64,000 nucleotides of DNA. Source: Juglans regia. Lineage: Eukaryota > Streptophyta > Magnoliopsida > Fagales > Juglandaceae. A program made the position numbers and the translations under genes. This document shows, piece after piece, positions 50,542 through 62,899 of the stretch. The stretch spans positions 14,938,686-15,002,685 of the forward strand of contig NC_049909.1 of the NCBI RefSeq assembly GCF_001411555.2, read 5' to 3'. The notes beneath the pieces were generated by a model, which saw only the letters and a list, made by a program, of their open reading frames with translations, ran no database searches and was not told the DNA's origin. Numbering within the stretch: position 1 is the first letter of the stretch; every line of letters starts with the position of its first letter.

Positions 50542-53500
50542 CGGTTCAAGTGATAGAGCTTTGAGTCACCTGAGTATTATGCCTCTTTGGAGGTTGAGAG
50601 GAGACAATAAATTTATAAATAGTAATAAAATTATATGTAAATAGTAATAAATTAATTTGAATTAAAAAATTAAATAAAATAATTATATAATTAAAATATA
50701 AATTTTATTTTAAAATTTGAAAATTTTGAATTATTTTTTATGTTTTGTTTTAAAGTTTAGTAAAATTATAATAATTAGTTAATGGTTATATGAAAATTTG
50801 AAATTAAGAAAATAATTATATTTGATTGATATTTAAATGTTGAGATGATATGAAATGAGTTGAGACTATCCCATCATCCAAACAAGGGTAGACCGGAAGC
50901 CGGACCAACTTTCTTGCGTGTCACTATGAGAGCATTTTTATTAGTATTGTTTTAAAAAGATTAGAGCATTTCTTGTCTATATATTATTTTGCATTCTAAG
51001 TTTTATAATTAATGATAATTATGTTACCATGTGATGATTGAGATAATAAATTTGAAGATAAGTCATATAAATATACTTACTAATTTTTAGGATCTAGATT
51101 TGGAAAAATATATATCCATTCTCAGTCGGTATAAATTTCTCAACATCATTAAGCGATCAATAAAAACTATATGATCTCACAATGTATGTGTTGCTCTAAA
51201 TTTAAATTATATAGTTTAGGTAGCAATTTTAAGAGAATCCAATTCATCCATACAAAAATTATAGAGTTTAGGCTGATTTCAATGGATGTAATGGATATAG
51301 AGATCAATGCTAAGTTTTAAGGCCTGTTTCGATAGTGAGATGAGATGAAATTATTTTAGATGAAAGTTAAAAGTTAAATAAAATATTATTATTATTTTAT
51401 GATTTTAAAAAATTAAATTATTTATTATATTTTATATAAAAATTTAAAAAAATTATAATAATATAATGAGATAAAATAGAACCGTTTTTATATCGAACGA
51501 GACCTCAAAGCGCCGTTGCTTAAAATATTAAAGTTGAAAAGGTAAAATGCCTTGGTCCATAAAAGTAAAAGCTTGAGTGGAAAATGGATTTAACATGGCT
51601 TCTCATTATCCTATTTGTGTCTAAAATTTCTATTTTTTTAACGGTCAAGATTAACTTCTAAAGGTGGTGATGCTGCTAATTTACACATTAACTAATCTTT
51701 TTAGAATTATAATGTAAATATGGTCACATTTTTCTTACATCAATTGTGTAAAGATATTTTTTAGGTAGAAACTAGAAAGAACACATTTTGTATTGCTCTT
51801 TATTCTTGAAATTGATAATCTGAAGTGATATATAAAACAACCGGGTCCAGTGAATGTGCCCATTTTTTATGTACTGGCCCCCCAAATTTTAAAAATAAAA
51901 AAATAAAAAAATCACCTAATTGTGTTTTCATAATTCTATACTTAGAAAATGGCCCCCAAAAATTTTTATAATTTCAACATGCTCTCCAAAATTTTTTAAA
52001 ATTTCTATATACATATAAATGCCTATCCAATTTATTTTTCGTATAGTCCCAAAATTTTGTATAATTTCTATATACTATCTATTAAATTAAATTAAAGTTA
52101 AGTTTATGAGAAATAATAAACTTATTAATTTGTATCCCAAAGTCTTTTAATGTGGAACTCAATTTGAAATAAATTCAAGAAAAATATTTAAATTTGATTA
52201 TTTATATGAAAAATAGTTGATAAGTTTCATTCCCTATATTTCATTAAGTAAGAAAAAAATTTATTTAAGTTCTCAATTCTATCATTATATCCCTAATGTG
52301 ATACCAAACTATCTAGATTTTACATTAAACTTGATAAACTAACTTACATCGTATAATAAAAAATAATAATAATAGATGAATATAATCACATGAAATATTA
52401 TTTTCAGAAATCTGAAAACAGATGTTAAGTTCGTGTATTTTGTAGAATTTTATGTATGCATGTATATAACAAATTATCGAGATCTAATTTTTATACATAG
52501 TTATGTTTTAGTGATTTTTCGTGAAATAAAAATTAAGACTTGTCTCTTTTTATCTTATATAAGCGTGTCATGTGTTGAAAAAGTTGACCCCCTCGAGAAC
52601 ATTTATGGTTCTGCCTATGTATACAGGACATATACAATAACGTTGCATGGACTGTTTTTCAATACTTTTCTTCATTGATCGGTTCTAATTGATTTCAATA
52701 AAATAATTAAGTTGGTTGAATGATAGCTACATTTATTCTAAACAAACCATCACGAGGGTTAGAAACTTACAACATTCATTTATATGATTAATTTTAAGCC
52801 ATGATTTAATGGATCTGATTCACTCATTTTTGTTTCTCTCTTATAAAAACAAATCTATTCATTTCTTGATAGAAATCAGAAAGGAATAAGGAATAACTAA
52901 ACTAAAATTATACTAGAAGTTCCACCTAGTAAACACCATCGTATTAATTTATTTTTTCCTTCTAATTTTTTTATGAATTTGGATATTCTTACATTACTTC
53001 GAAAAATGACATCAACATTAAGGAAATGGGAAATGAGTAATGAGTAATGATAAAGTCATAAGCCTTTATATGCAACTATTTTACGATTTTATTTTAAATG
53101 AATAATATTTTTTAAAATATAATTATAAGAATATTATTTTTTATAAAAATATTTTTAATTATAAAGTCATTGATACTTCCAAATTTGTTATCGTCCTCCC
53201 ACAATTCCTTCTTAACTTTTCTTTTCCATCGCAAATTATACTTTAGATATAAGGTGGGAAACTCCACCATGCAAACTATTTTTTAATGATGTATATAGTA
53301 TTACTCGTAAATTAATTTTATTTGGATAATTAGTGCAATATACTTGCCAAAGAACAAAAGATCTTATATAAACAGTAATTAACCAACGTTACCAATCCAT
53401 TGGTACAATATTTCAACGGACAATGTTAGGATACAGTTGTGTTTGAGTAGTAAGGTGATCTCATATATTTTATGAATAATAGTAATAAAGTAATGATAAA

Positions 53501-54059
53501 ATATTGAATAATAATAAAAAATAATAATAAAATAAAAAATTTATTAATAATCACTTCTTTAACTATTAAAAAAACAAAAAAAAAACAAAAAAAATATGAA
53601 TTGACACATTTGATAGATATATTTGAAAGTCATACTATGATTTTACTAATTTGTATTAAAAATATTAGAGTGAGTTGAGATTTATCATGCACAATTCAAT
53701 CCTATATGTTTTTTTAGAGATATTTATTATTTACAAAATATTTTATAAAAATAAATTTACAAAAATAATATATCAATAATTAGATTATACAATTTTTTAT
53801 TTTGGACTAAATCTAAAATCTTACGTCAAACTATATCAATTTAAAAACTTATTTTTTAAAAAGTTTATTAAGAGAGGTAGCACTTTTCAATTATTAAATG
53901 GTATTAATATTTAAATTAACATAAATTTATATAATATGTTATATTTAATTATAATAAGAATAATTTTACATAAAAAATAATTAAAATATTTATCTTTTGG
54001 ACGAGTCGATGTAAAAGTAGTCGTGTCGGTTCGGTTTTTCGTTAATCATCTATCCGCTG
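50542..54059. other. gene-free A/T-rich DNA between VAP and the bL19 gene
   Basis: Contains ATGAGATGAG-family copies (50610-50890, 51321-51504) and a TCACAAATTGATGTGA-family copy (53733-53870). The remainder is low-complexity AT DNA. No gene is supported. Confidence 0.5.
51321..51504. mobile_element. MITE, ATGAGATGAG family
   Basis: TAA precedes GGCCTGTTTCGATAGTGAGA. The right end is GAACGAGACC. The AT-rich core matches the family. Confidence 0.55.
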
Positions 54060-54232
54060 GCCGACCCGATTCTGTACGAGCAGGTGCCTACACGTGTGGG
54101 ACGGATAGAACCAGATAAGGCTCGGTACCCTCTTCGGTCCTATCCCTCTCAACTGAGTCGGAACGCAGTGACGGCACCCTTCCATGTCCACTGCTCAGTA
54201 ATTCTCTCCCATTTCTCTCTTTCGTTCCAGTC
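54060..54232 (+). promoter_or_regulatory. probable bL19 promoter and 5' UTR
   Basis: GC content rises abruptly here, and a pyrimidine-rich leader (ATTTCTCTCTTTCGTTCCAG) precedes the ATG at 54233. Transcription start not fixed. Confidence 0.4.
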
Positions 54233-57200
54233 ATGGCCTCCAAACTTCTTCCTCAGGTACTCTCTCACTCTCTCTCTCTCTCTCTCTCTCTCATTTTCTT
54301 CAATTTGATAATGATTTCAATGAACTCTATGAGTTTTTGTATGTAGGCTCTGATTATTACCCCAAGAAACCCTCACCAATGTCCCCAAAAGAACATGGGT
54401 TTTTCTACGCGTGTTTCCCGCCTTCCCTCCTCGTTCAAGTCTGGTGCTCGGACTTCCGTCTCTAGGGTTTCTTCGTTCTCGATTGGCTTGAATTTGAATC
54501 CCATGTTCTCGGTGGCACCCAAACGGGTTTTTTTTGTCAGAGCTGAATCAAATCCTGAAGCTGAAGGGGAAACCAATGCAGCAGCAGAGGTGACTGAGAA
54601 TGTTGAAGATAAGGAAGAGGTTGATGTTGAAGAATCTACTCAAGTAGAGACTGAAGTTCAGTCTGAGGAAGCCAAGCCGCCTAGGAAGCCTCGAATTAAG
54701 CTCGGAGATATAATGGGGGTAAATCATTTAATGCCTTTTTTTTTTTGCCCCTTTATACCCCTCTCTTCGGTTCCTGACTTCATGCCAGAAACGGGAAAAG
54801 GGAAGAAATGGAACCTTAGATCTTCCGTCTACTTCAAAAGTTGTTTTTTTAATATAGTCTAATCTAAAACTTACTTGTAGTCGAGTGCACTAATTTTAGG
54901 CTCTGTTTAGTTTCTGAGATGAGAAGTTCCTTTTTGTTTTTAAAATGATAATTATAAAAGCATGCCGTTTTACCTAATTCTTGAAGAGGAGAGTGAGTTG
55001 AGTATCAACTGACTCTCTCGCGCCTTTCTTCAGCATGTTCGTGTTTGTCAATTCGGGACGGGGCAGTGGTTGCCTTTTTCATGAGCATAAAACAGTAGCT
55101 GAGAATGTCAACTGAATGTTTTCTGAAAATGGGTTATATGAAAAGAAATATGAAGTAAAGAATGGAGAAAAATAATTTTCAGAAACACCGCCACGAGTTT
55201 CTGAGGCCATCCATGAAAGGGAGGGGGGAGGAGGGAAGAATAGAAAGGTCCTTTCAAACTTTTTTTGGTGATCAACTGCTTAAGTGCTATCAATCATCTG
55301 TTACCGCAATTTTGATTTGGATCACCAAAGCAGATTTTGAACAAATTTTCATTTGGGGATCCACAAAGCTCATTACTGCGTTGTGAGTACTGAAAGGAAA
55401 AGGTTCAATTTGACTGAGATGTGTGTTTGAACAGCCTAGACAATGAGGGATACAGTCTTATTACCATTGCCATCAATGAACAGCCATTTGAAAGGGATTC
55501 TAGCTTCCATAATATAATTTATGCTATTTTCTGACCATATCTTAGACAAAAAGGTAGTTGGATACTAAAAGAAAAAGTTTCGACATTCTAAATTTTGGTT
55601 TTTTACTATCCTCACCTTCCCCCCATAGTTATTCTCTTTAGACAACCCACTGGTTTACTGTGATTTAGATGAAATGATCAAAATTATGCCGTTGAATGTG
55701 TAGATATTGAATACAAGGGCAGTTGAGGCTTCAGAGAAGGAGAGGCCAGTTCCAGACCTTAGAACTGGAGATATTGTGGAAATTAAATTGGTAAATGTTG
55801 TTATTACCTTTGTTGCTACTTATAAAAAAAAAATTGGTACTTTGGGCTTGGGCTAGGACTTTGTTAGGTTCATTTTCTTAGATGGGTTTATTGTTCCTTG
55901 TATCTATTTTTGCACCCCAACTGGGTGTCTTCTCTTGTATACATCTAGTGTACTTGGTTATGCCTATTGGTATTAATAAATTTTTACTTATAAAAGAAAA
56001 TGGTAAATGTGTTTCTGATTCTTTTTTATTTTTTAGGTTTGTTTATTGTGTTTTAATGAAGTCCTTTCCTGATTTTTTGTTAATGTTATTCACTTCCAGG
56101 AAGTTCCTGAAAATAGGCGGAGGTTGTCTGTCTACAAAGGTATTATTATATCAAGACAAAATGCTGGTATTCACACAACAATTCGGATTCGGAGAATTAT
56201 CGCTGGTGTAGGGGTTGAGATTGTTTTCCCTATGTAAGTACATCTATTTTATTGACTCATTGTTTGCTGAGGCTTATTTTGGCTAAAACTCTATTGCGAG
56301 AAATTCGATCAGAATAAGAATATTTATGAGTGGCTATGAAAAGAGGAGAAAAAATAATTAGTGAATAACTAATGAAACATACAACAAAATATTTGCAATA
56401 TGATGTATAGTCATTGAGTTTTCACATCAGGGTGACTTTGGATTAGTACATCCTCCCAAGGTGTCACAAATGCTGGTAGCGTTTGCAACACTTGGAAATG
56501 TGAGACCTGAAAGTTATTGCATTCTATGTTGCTTTCAGTTACGGCAGTATATAACTGGTAATGAAGCCATATAATGGAATCCTAAATGCCCATATCCAAA
56601 GAAACATTATGCTAAAAAAACATCCAGGAAGTAAATAGGTTTTTATGCAATCTGTTGAATAGAAAATTATTGGAATTAGAGCATATCATGCTGGTATGGC
56701 ATTATCCTGATGTTATATAGTCTGTTGGAATAGGAATGTATGGATGCAAATACTGGGTATGGGTAATGGTATGATGAAGTTATGTGGAGAAGAATTTGGA
56801 AAGGCATGTATGGGCTGTTAAATAATAATTTTTTTTCATTGAACTCTTGTATGTTTGTAAAGTTATACAGTGTAATAGTCTAATCATGCAAGCATATTGT
56901 ACATGAAAACAGGTTACATATGGTATATAAAGAAGAAGCAAGGGTCTGAACTCATTAGTATAAAAAATGTACAAGGTTAAAGTATTAATAACAGATCTTA
57001 TTAAGTGCTTCGCATACTAAAGGGAAGTGCATTTTGAAAAGCGTGCTTTTTTTTTTTGTGCTTCTAGGGGTGAGCTTAAAGCGCGAAAAGTGCATTTGTT
57101 GCATTTAATGAAAACAAACTTTATTTCAGTCCTTCAAGCACATGACTCTATAGCCTGGCACCATAAGTAACCGGATAATTAGAGACTCTAGGATTGCATT

Positions 57201-58146
57201 GTATTGGAGTATTTTTTTTAGTACACTCTTTTGGTCATGGCTATCAAATATAATGGTTGTGTATATTTTCGAAGCCACGAGAGAAGTATAAAATTTTTTA
57301 TGTTCGAAATTTATATAATTAGTTGATCATTGCTCGGTTTGGATTAAGAGGGGCTCTCAATTCATCTCATCTTATCATTACAAATTTTACAAATTTCTAC
57401 ACAAAATATAACAATCAATTCAATTTTTTCAAATCTCAAAATAATAATAATATTCTAATAATATTTTATTCAACTTTAATCTCTACTCATCTCTTTCTAC
57501 TCACTATTTAAATTTAACCTTAGTTGTCATGTTGCATAATACTCAAAAGAGTTATTGCTTGGGGAATGAGATCAGAATTTTGTGAATAGTAGTAAGATAA
57601 TTTGTGAATGGTAGTGAGATAGTTTGAGTTAAGTATTTATTGGGTTTTGGGAAATAATAGAGAAAAAGTTGAATAAAAAAATGTTCTAAAGTTAAAATAT
57701 TGTTAGAATATAATTTTTTAATATTAGTTTTGTTTTGGGATCTGAAAATGTTGAATTGTTTTTTGTTTGGAAGTTTGGGAAAGTTGTAATGATTAGTTTT
57801 AAAGTGTTTGTGATTGAATATTTTTTGGAAGGAAATAAGATGGGATGAGATGGGATAAGATGAAATGGAATGAGATGAAAATTGTTTCCAAACATCCCCT
57901 ATAATATGCTAAATATATCATTACATTTGTCTTTTTAAAACCTTTTTTTATTATGTTTCTTGTAACTCTAATTCCGTTGTGTGTACTGTATGAACTTGAT
58001 GCAGCCTGATTTGTGCTTTATCATTGTTTTGTTGCAGTTACTCGCCAAATATCAAAGAAATCAAAGTATTAAAGCACAGGAAAGTCAGGAGGGCGAGGCT
58101 GTACTATCTGAGAGACAAGCTTCCAAGACTCTCCACTTTTAAATGA
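54233..58146 (+). CDS. RPL19: 50S ribosomal protein L19 (bL19c), plastid precursor
   Basis: Five exons: 54233-54256, 54347-54718, 55704-55790, 56100-56233, 58038-58146. Phases close, 726 nt, 241 aa. The N-terminus MASKLLPQ plus a Ser/Arg-rich, acid-poor stretch ([11 protein letters not shown]) looks like a plastid transit peptide. An acidic linker ([17 protein letters not shown]) precedes the conserved bL19 core: [35 protein letters not shown], then [18 protein letters not shown] and [20 protein letters not shown], ending LPRLSTFK. Family knowledge: bL19 sits at the 30S-50S interface; this copy is nuclear-encoded and imported into plastids. A CT microsatellite lies just inside intron 1, intron 3 holds a retroposon at the splice donor, and intron 4 (1.8 kb) carries two MITE-like blocks. 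Confidence 0.94.
54261..54292 (+). repeat. (CT)n tract at the 5' end of bL19 intron 1
   Basis: Begins five bases after the exon 1 donor and contains a single CA interruption. Confidence 0.85.
55799..56000 (+). mobile_element. short retroposon (SINE or truncated LINE) at the bL19 exon 3 splice donor
   Basis: TGGTAAATGT occurs at 55789-55798 and 56001-56010. The first copy spans the exon 3 end and its GT donor. The insert ends in the genome's LINE-tail motif (TTAATAAATTTTTACTTATA then AAAAGAAAA) and has an internal A-run. Intron 3 would be about 98 nt without it. Confidence 0.8.
57333..57520. mobile_element. MITE, ATGAGATGAG family, in bL19 intron 4
   Basis: GGTTTGGATTAAGAGGGG, CAATTCATCTCATCTTATC and the family AT core. 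A second, inverted-looking relative follows at about 57545-57900, with GATGGGATGAGATGGGATAA. Confidence 0.5.
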
Positions 58147-58657
58147 AGAACATCTGTGCAACTACTCTTTGTTTTCCCTTTCAGACTAATTTATTGAGTT
58201 TTGATCAGAAGTTGTATAACTTGCAGTAACCCATCCATTAATCCATTCTGTTGTAATATAATATCCGTTCAATGAAGAGGTCACCTATTTGCAACACCAA
58301 CTTTATGCGTTGCAGGAAGAAGAAGAACACGCAATAATGGCGGTAGAAAAAAGGGAAGTGAATCCAATGAAATTCCTCAGTTCTCTAATCTCCCTTTCCA
58401 GCTATAATTTCCTTCATTTTTTTTAAAAAATTTATTTTCTATTTCCCTCATATATGTCGGTCGTCCCTAGCAACATACACTCACTAATAGTAAGAAAAGA
58501 AGGCCTAGCCATTAGATGTAAACTTGATCCAGGTGGCATTGAGTTTTAGATTCTCGACTCCTCACCATCAACCCGAAAACTCACGCCATTCTCATTTTAT
58601 CTATTAACTCTTTTTTCCCATCTCCTAGGGCTAAGGTTTCACTCACTCTCTTTCTCT
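58147..58657. other. bL19 3' UTR and leader of the mosaic locus
   Basis: 58147 to about 58290 is the bL19 3' UTR. 58610-58657 is a pyrimidine-rich, leader-like stretch (TTTCACTCACTCTCTTTCTC) just before the mosaic's first ATG. No terminal repeats bounding the mosaic were found here. Confidence 0.4.
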
Positions 58658-60668
58658 ATGAGGCGTGGTTCTTATTTTAGGTCTCTCCGGGATTTAATCA
58701 CTCTTCTCTCGTTTATTTCCTCTCTTCCTCGTGTCTTTCTTGGTTTCCATTGGGTTCCATCTCGTGTCTCTCTCTCAGATGATAATGGCCGAAGGTTCAT
58801 TAGTGTGAGGGCTACACGTAAGGCGTTTGCTAAAAGTCAAGATAAAAGACTAGAAGCTAAGGTGGTCAACGCTGCCGTCGTTAGGGCCATGAGCTACCTG
58901 AAGCTGCACGAAATGCTCTATGACCATGGCGATGGGGTATGGAACCTGGCGTGGGATCTAGCCATTGGCGCCTCTGGATCTCCTCTCATATTCGTCGGCG
59001 AAAAGGCCCAACGAATCTGGGAGCTCACGCACAAGAAGAATGTCGTAGTTCAACTAGAGCTCTTCAGTACGACCATCCCTAACAAAGTCAACGAGACTCT
59101 CTCTATCATTCATAGAGGCATCGGCATGACCAAAGCATATTTGGGGACCAAAGATATCATCGAGGTGTTGCAGACTGGAGTGGGGGTGAGCATGATTGGT
59201 CAATTCGGTGGAGCTTATACCGGGAACACGAAGCACGATGACAATAAGCAGTGCCTTTAGCAATTTCAAAATATTGGTTCTGAAGTGGATAAGGATGAAA
59301 GAGAACCATTTCATTATGAAGGCTAGCTTGAAGAGGAGTCAGCACAATACAATATGCAGAGGGGAAGAGAAGGCCCGTACAATTTATTTCACTCGAGTGA
59401 TTTGTTGGAAAGTTTCTGGAGCTCCGCTGGTTTTGGATCTCGTAGAAGTATGATGCCTAGTCCGATTGGAGACAGGGATTCGTTTGACGATCCTTCTTTC
59501 TCTTACCCCTTTGGAAGTTTGTTTGATTTTGGGATGTTTGTTTCTAGTGCTGCAGTCGGTGGGAAGGATCACACTAGTCAAGCATCGAGAATTGTAATAG
59601 GAGAATTAAACTCCGATGATGAAAAAAGAAATGAGAAAGGTGAAGGCATTGGTCCTGACAAAGACAATGATCATAAGAATCCTCCATCTAGCAAATAACC
59701 GTTTATCGAGCATCCAGATGATGATGATGATGAGAGTAAAAACCCGATTCAAAGGATTGACCGCAACAAGGTTGAAGGTGCACAACTTGTTACTTACTAC
59801 CCAATAATAAGGTTGGAGATGATTAATTTTATTACAATCTTGATTTTGGAACTGTTCAATTTTTATTTGGACAAATTAAGTAATCTGTATGCTCATGTTG
59901 CGTTGGGATTGTATGGTAAGAATGGTTATTCGAGTTTTGTGCACGACTAGTTCGATAAAATGCTTATGTGAGATTTTATTTCTTGGGTGGGAACATATAC
60001 TGTACTTAGGAACTTTAAATTACCTCCACTGGATGTTTCCATCGCATTTCTGCAAGCAACTCCAACGTTCGTCTTTCCTCCTTATGCTTCAGGCTTCAGA
60101 CTATTTTAAACTTGACGATCTACTGACTACTGATGAAAAGGCCATCAGGATGAAAGTAAAACAATGCATGGAGCAAGAAATAGCTCCAATAATGGCAGAG
60201 TATTGGAAGAAGGCCAAGTTTTCGTTTCATGTTATTCCAAAATTGGGTGCCCTGAATATCGCAGGTGGCACAATCAAGGGCTATGGGTGTCTTGGTCTCT
60301 CCATTACTGCAAGTGCTGCTGTTTCAGCAGAGATTGCTAGAGTTGATGCAAGTTGTTCCACATTCATAACAGCGCAATTATCATCTCTAGCAATTGATAT
60401 TGTTATGGCTCCTGGTGATGAGGTGAAAACAACAAATGGAGACACATTTTTGGGAGGAGACGATGTTGATAATGCGCTGTTGGAATACTTGGTAAGTGAA
60501 TTCAAGGGAATTGAGGAGTCTGCAAAAGAGTTTTTTGACCAAATGGCCTCCCCATATGTTTTTTCTTTCAAGGCTATTTGCATGGGCCTGGTAGGACATG
60601 GGGTAAAAGATGAAAATTTTGATTGGGTCATTGATGATGAGCTGGAAGTTAATAATTTCCAATTATAA
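58658..60668 (+). pseudogene. mosaic of several captured gene fragments (CIA1-, HSP90-, MLF-, ACX4- and HSP70-like)
   Basis: Reading frames at 58658-59260, 59354-59698 and 59889-60668 do not form one protein but contain recognisable pieces, all on the plus strand. About 58889-59020 resembles the N-terminus of the WD40 protein CIA1/CIAO1 ([12 protein letters not shown]). About 59070-59255 resembles the HSP90 ATPase domain ([25 protein letters not shown]) with an internal deletion. 59354 to about 59793 resembles plant myeloid leukemia factor (MQRGREG, DSFDDPSFSYPFGSLF, ELNSDDE, IEHPDDDDD) with an in-frame TAA at 59695. About 60020-60390 resembles peroxisomal acyl-CoA oxidase 4 ([38 protein letters not shown]), shifted by a 7-bp tandem duplication of GCTTCAG at 60086-60099. 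About 60419-60510 resembles HSP70 ([24 protein letters not shown]). No introns interrupt the pieces. Identities rest on remembered motifs only. The stretch 58658-58888 and the links between pieces are unassigned. Confidence 0.7.
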
Positions 60669-62640
60669 AGAAAGTGTGACAGCCAAACAGCACCTTATGG
60701 ACAATGTACTTCTACGAGGGATGGTTTGTCACAGTTCCCGAATGAAGAACCTGGGTTATGGGCCCTAGGCTCGTTTAATTTCATTTACAATTTCAAATTC
60801 AGAATGTATTTGGACTATAAGATACCTAGTGGGCCTTAGTTTTATTTTCTTGTATGCTTTTAGTTGTGTTAGCCTAGATCCATGTAAGGGTCATCGGTCA
60901 TCTTCCTTATGTATGAGCCAAGGGCTCTAGATTTCAGACATCCAAGAAATTAATGAAAATTCATATTTCTTTTCTCATATCATCTTCTTCCTTTCTTTAA
61001 TCGAGGTGTTCCACTTGAAATGGGCAATTTCTATATATTTCTCTTTAAACAAATTGAGGTGTGTTACACAGAGATGCGAGAAGACCCGGAAGGGGGGAGA
61101 TAGGAAAAAAAAAAAAAAAAAACTTCTAGATGCAAAAGCGGGATGCTCTTTCTTTACAATTTTGCCCCTCGAATCACATGTTTTTTGAATAGTTCACTAA
61201 ATTATTTCAATTGATCAATTTAGAACCGACTCTAATTGATTTAGATCGATTCAAGCCTATCCAAAATTGTATTTATTTTTAAGTTGTTTAACAATTGATT
61301 TTTTTTAAAAAAAATTTCTCAGACCAAAATGATATAACCAAACATATATTAACTTCATCATTGTATTCAATAAGAATAACAAAAAAATTGAAAAATAAAA
61401 TATGTAGTTCTTTATTTTTTTAATTGAACAAAAAATTAGGAGATAGATGAATATTTTGATTAAATTTGAAGTTGTGCATAAAATAACACATTTCTCATGT
61501 ACTTATAACTTAATGATATTTATCTTCTTTGTATGTAATATAAAAAATTATCGACAATTGAAATTAAATATATAGATTACATATTTATTGAAACTATTTA
61601 GATTCTTATCATATTTTTATTGAAACTAGTTAATAAATTTATAGTTTATACTCATTTATACATTATATTAAATGTTTGAATTGCAATATATATGATTTTT
61701 AATGCTTTTTATTAACATTGAAATAACCAATTCAAAATTGTTATGAATTTATCTCTTAGATCACCTAATTCATTAAATTAATCCTTACTTGATTTTAGTT
61801 TTCGAATCTTACTTTTTACAACTTTTTATATAATTATGTTTTAATTTAAAGATATTTCTATAAAACATACTATTTTTATAAATTTCTTATAAAAATATTT
61901 CTCATTTAAAATAGAGATGCCTAGAGAATTATGAAAAATGTTACGTGTTAAAGAATTATGAAAACAAAAAATCTTTACAACCTCCTAACACTCCATACTC
62001 TATTTTTTTTTTAATTTTTATTATTTTTTTCTTTTATAAAATATTATTATATGAATAATGAATAAAAAAATTTGAAATAATTTAAAAAGAATAAACTCAA
62101 AAAAAAAATATTAAAAATAAAAAAAAATAAAAAAGTGTAAAATGTAGTAAAAATTGTGTAGTAAAACTGTTATGAAAAATGTTGTGTATCATTTTCCTTA
62201 AAAAAAAAATCTGCATTGATTAAAAAAAAAGGTAAAATTTGATGAGATTTTTTTTTGTTTTTTGGTTTTTGAGAAAAATTTGATGAGATTTTTACCATTA
62301 TTTAATAATGACATCATGTGTAACACGTGTAGCGTAACCACGACATAGGTGGTATCCCGCGCCGTTTCTATGCTGTTCCCGATGCATGATGACTCATACT
62401 ACTTCTGTAGTACCCCACCTAAGATCACGTCACGTGTTAACTCTTCCATTTTTCATAATAAATAAATAAATAATAGGAGTAATGTGGGCAGCATGCGTGA
62501 GTATAAAGCAACAAAAAGAGAGAAAAAAATTTGAACGGAAACGTCGGAAAGGACTTTCAAAATCCCCACAGTTGGCCACGCCTCGTCCCTCGCTCTTCCA
62601 CGCTCCGTCCCTACACCCGCCTTCCTCGCTTTTCCTCTCG
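60669..62640. other. 3' flank of the mosaic and A/T-rich DNA
   Basis: 60669-60990 has 3'-UTR-like composition, ending near AAATTAATGAAAATTCATA. An A-run lies at 61105-61123. 61200-62330 is AT-rich with no gene. 62340-62640 rises in GC and should be promoter and leader of the transporter. Confidence 0.4.
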
Positions 62641-62816
62641 TTCACTCTTTCTCTCTCTCTCTCTACTTTGTCTCGGTTTCCTCGCCAATCCCACCGGTCA
62701 AACCGAATAAGGTTGCATTCTCTGGGTTCAGCTCTCTCTGGATGCATTTCTCCTTACTGGCCTGTTACGTAATTTAACTTCATTTTGTATCTGTTCCTGT
62801 TGATTTTGAATGTGCT

Positions 62817-62895
62817 ATGAGGGGTTGTCATGATTGGTGAGGAATTTCGGGTTGTTCCTGGTGACTGGCTTGCAAAGAATATCTCGGAGTTCTGA
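62817..62895 (+). promoter_or_regulatory. two overlapping upstream ORFs in the transporter leader
   Basis: ATG at 62817 opens an 8-codon uORF (MRGCHDW, stop 62838-62840). ATG at 62830, in another frame, opens a 21-residue uORF (MIGEEFRVVPGDWLAKNISE and one more residue) whose TGA (62893-62895) ends four bases before the main ATG. Such an arrangement would be expected to reduce main-ORF initiation. The leader may contain an intron covering part of this region, in which case the uORFs would not be in the mRNA. Confidence 0.45.
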
Positions 62896-62899
62896 CACA

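Noticed and set aside
50106..50644. Overlapping ORFs over 100 codons on both strands upstream of VAP
   Set aside because: They run through the VAP first exon antisense and the GA repeat; no domain seen, and the real VAP model explains the locus.
62834..62899. N-terminal extension of the transporter
   Set aside because: It starts at TTG and lacks similarity to the family; the ATG at 62900 fits the usual N-terminus.
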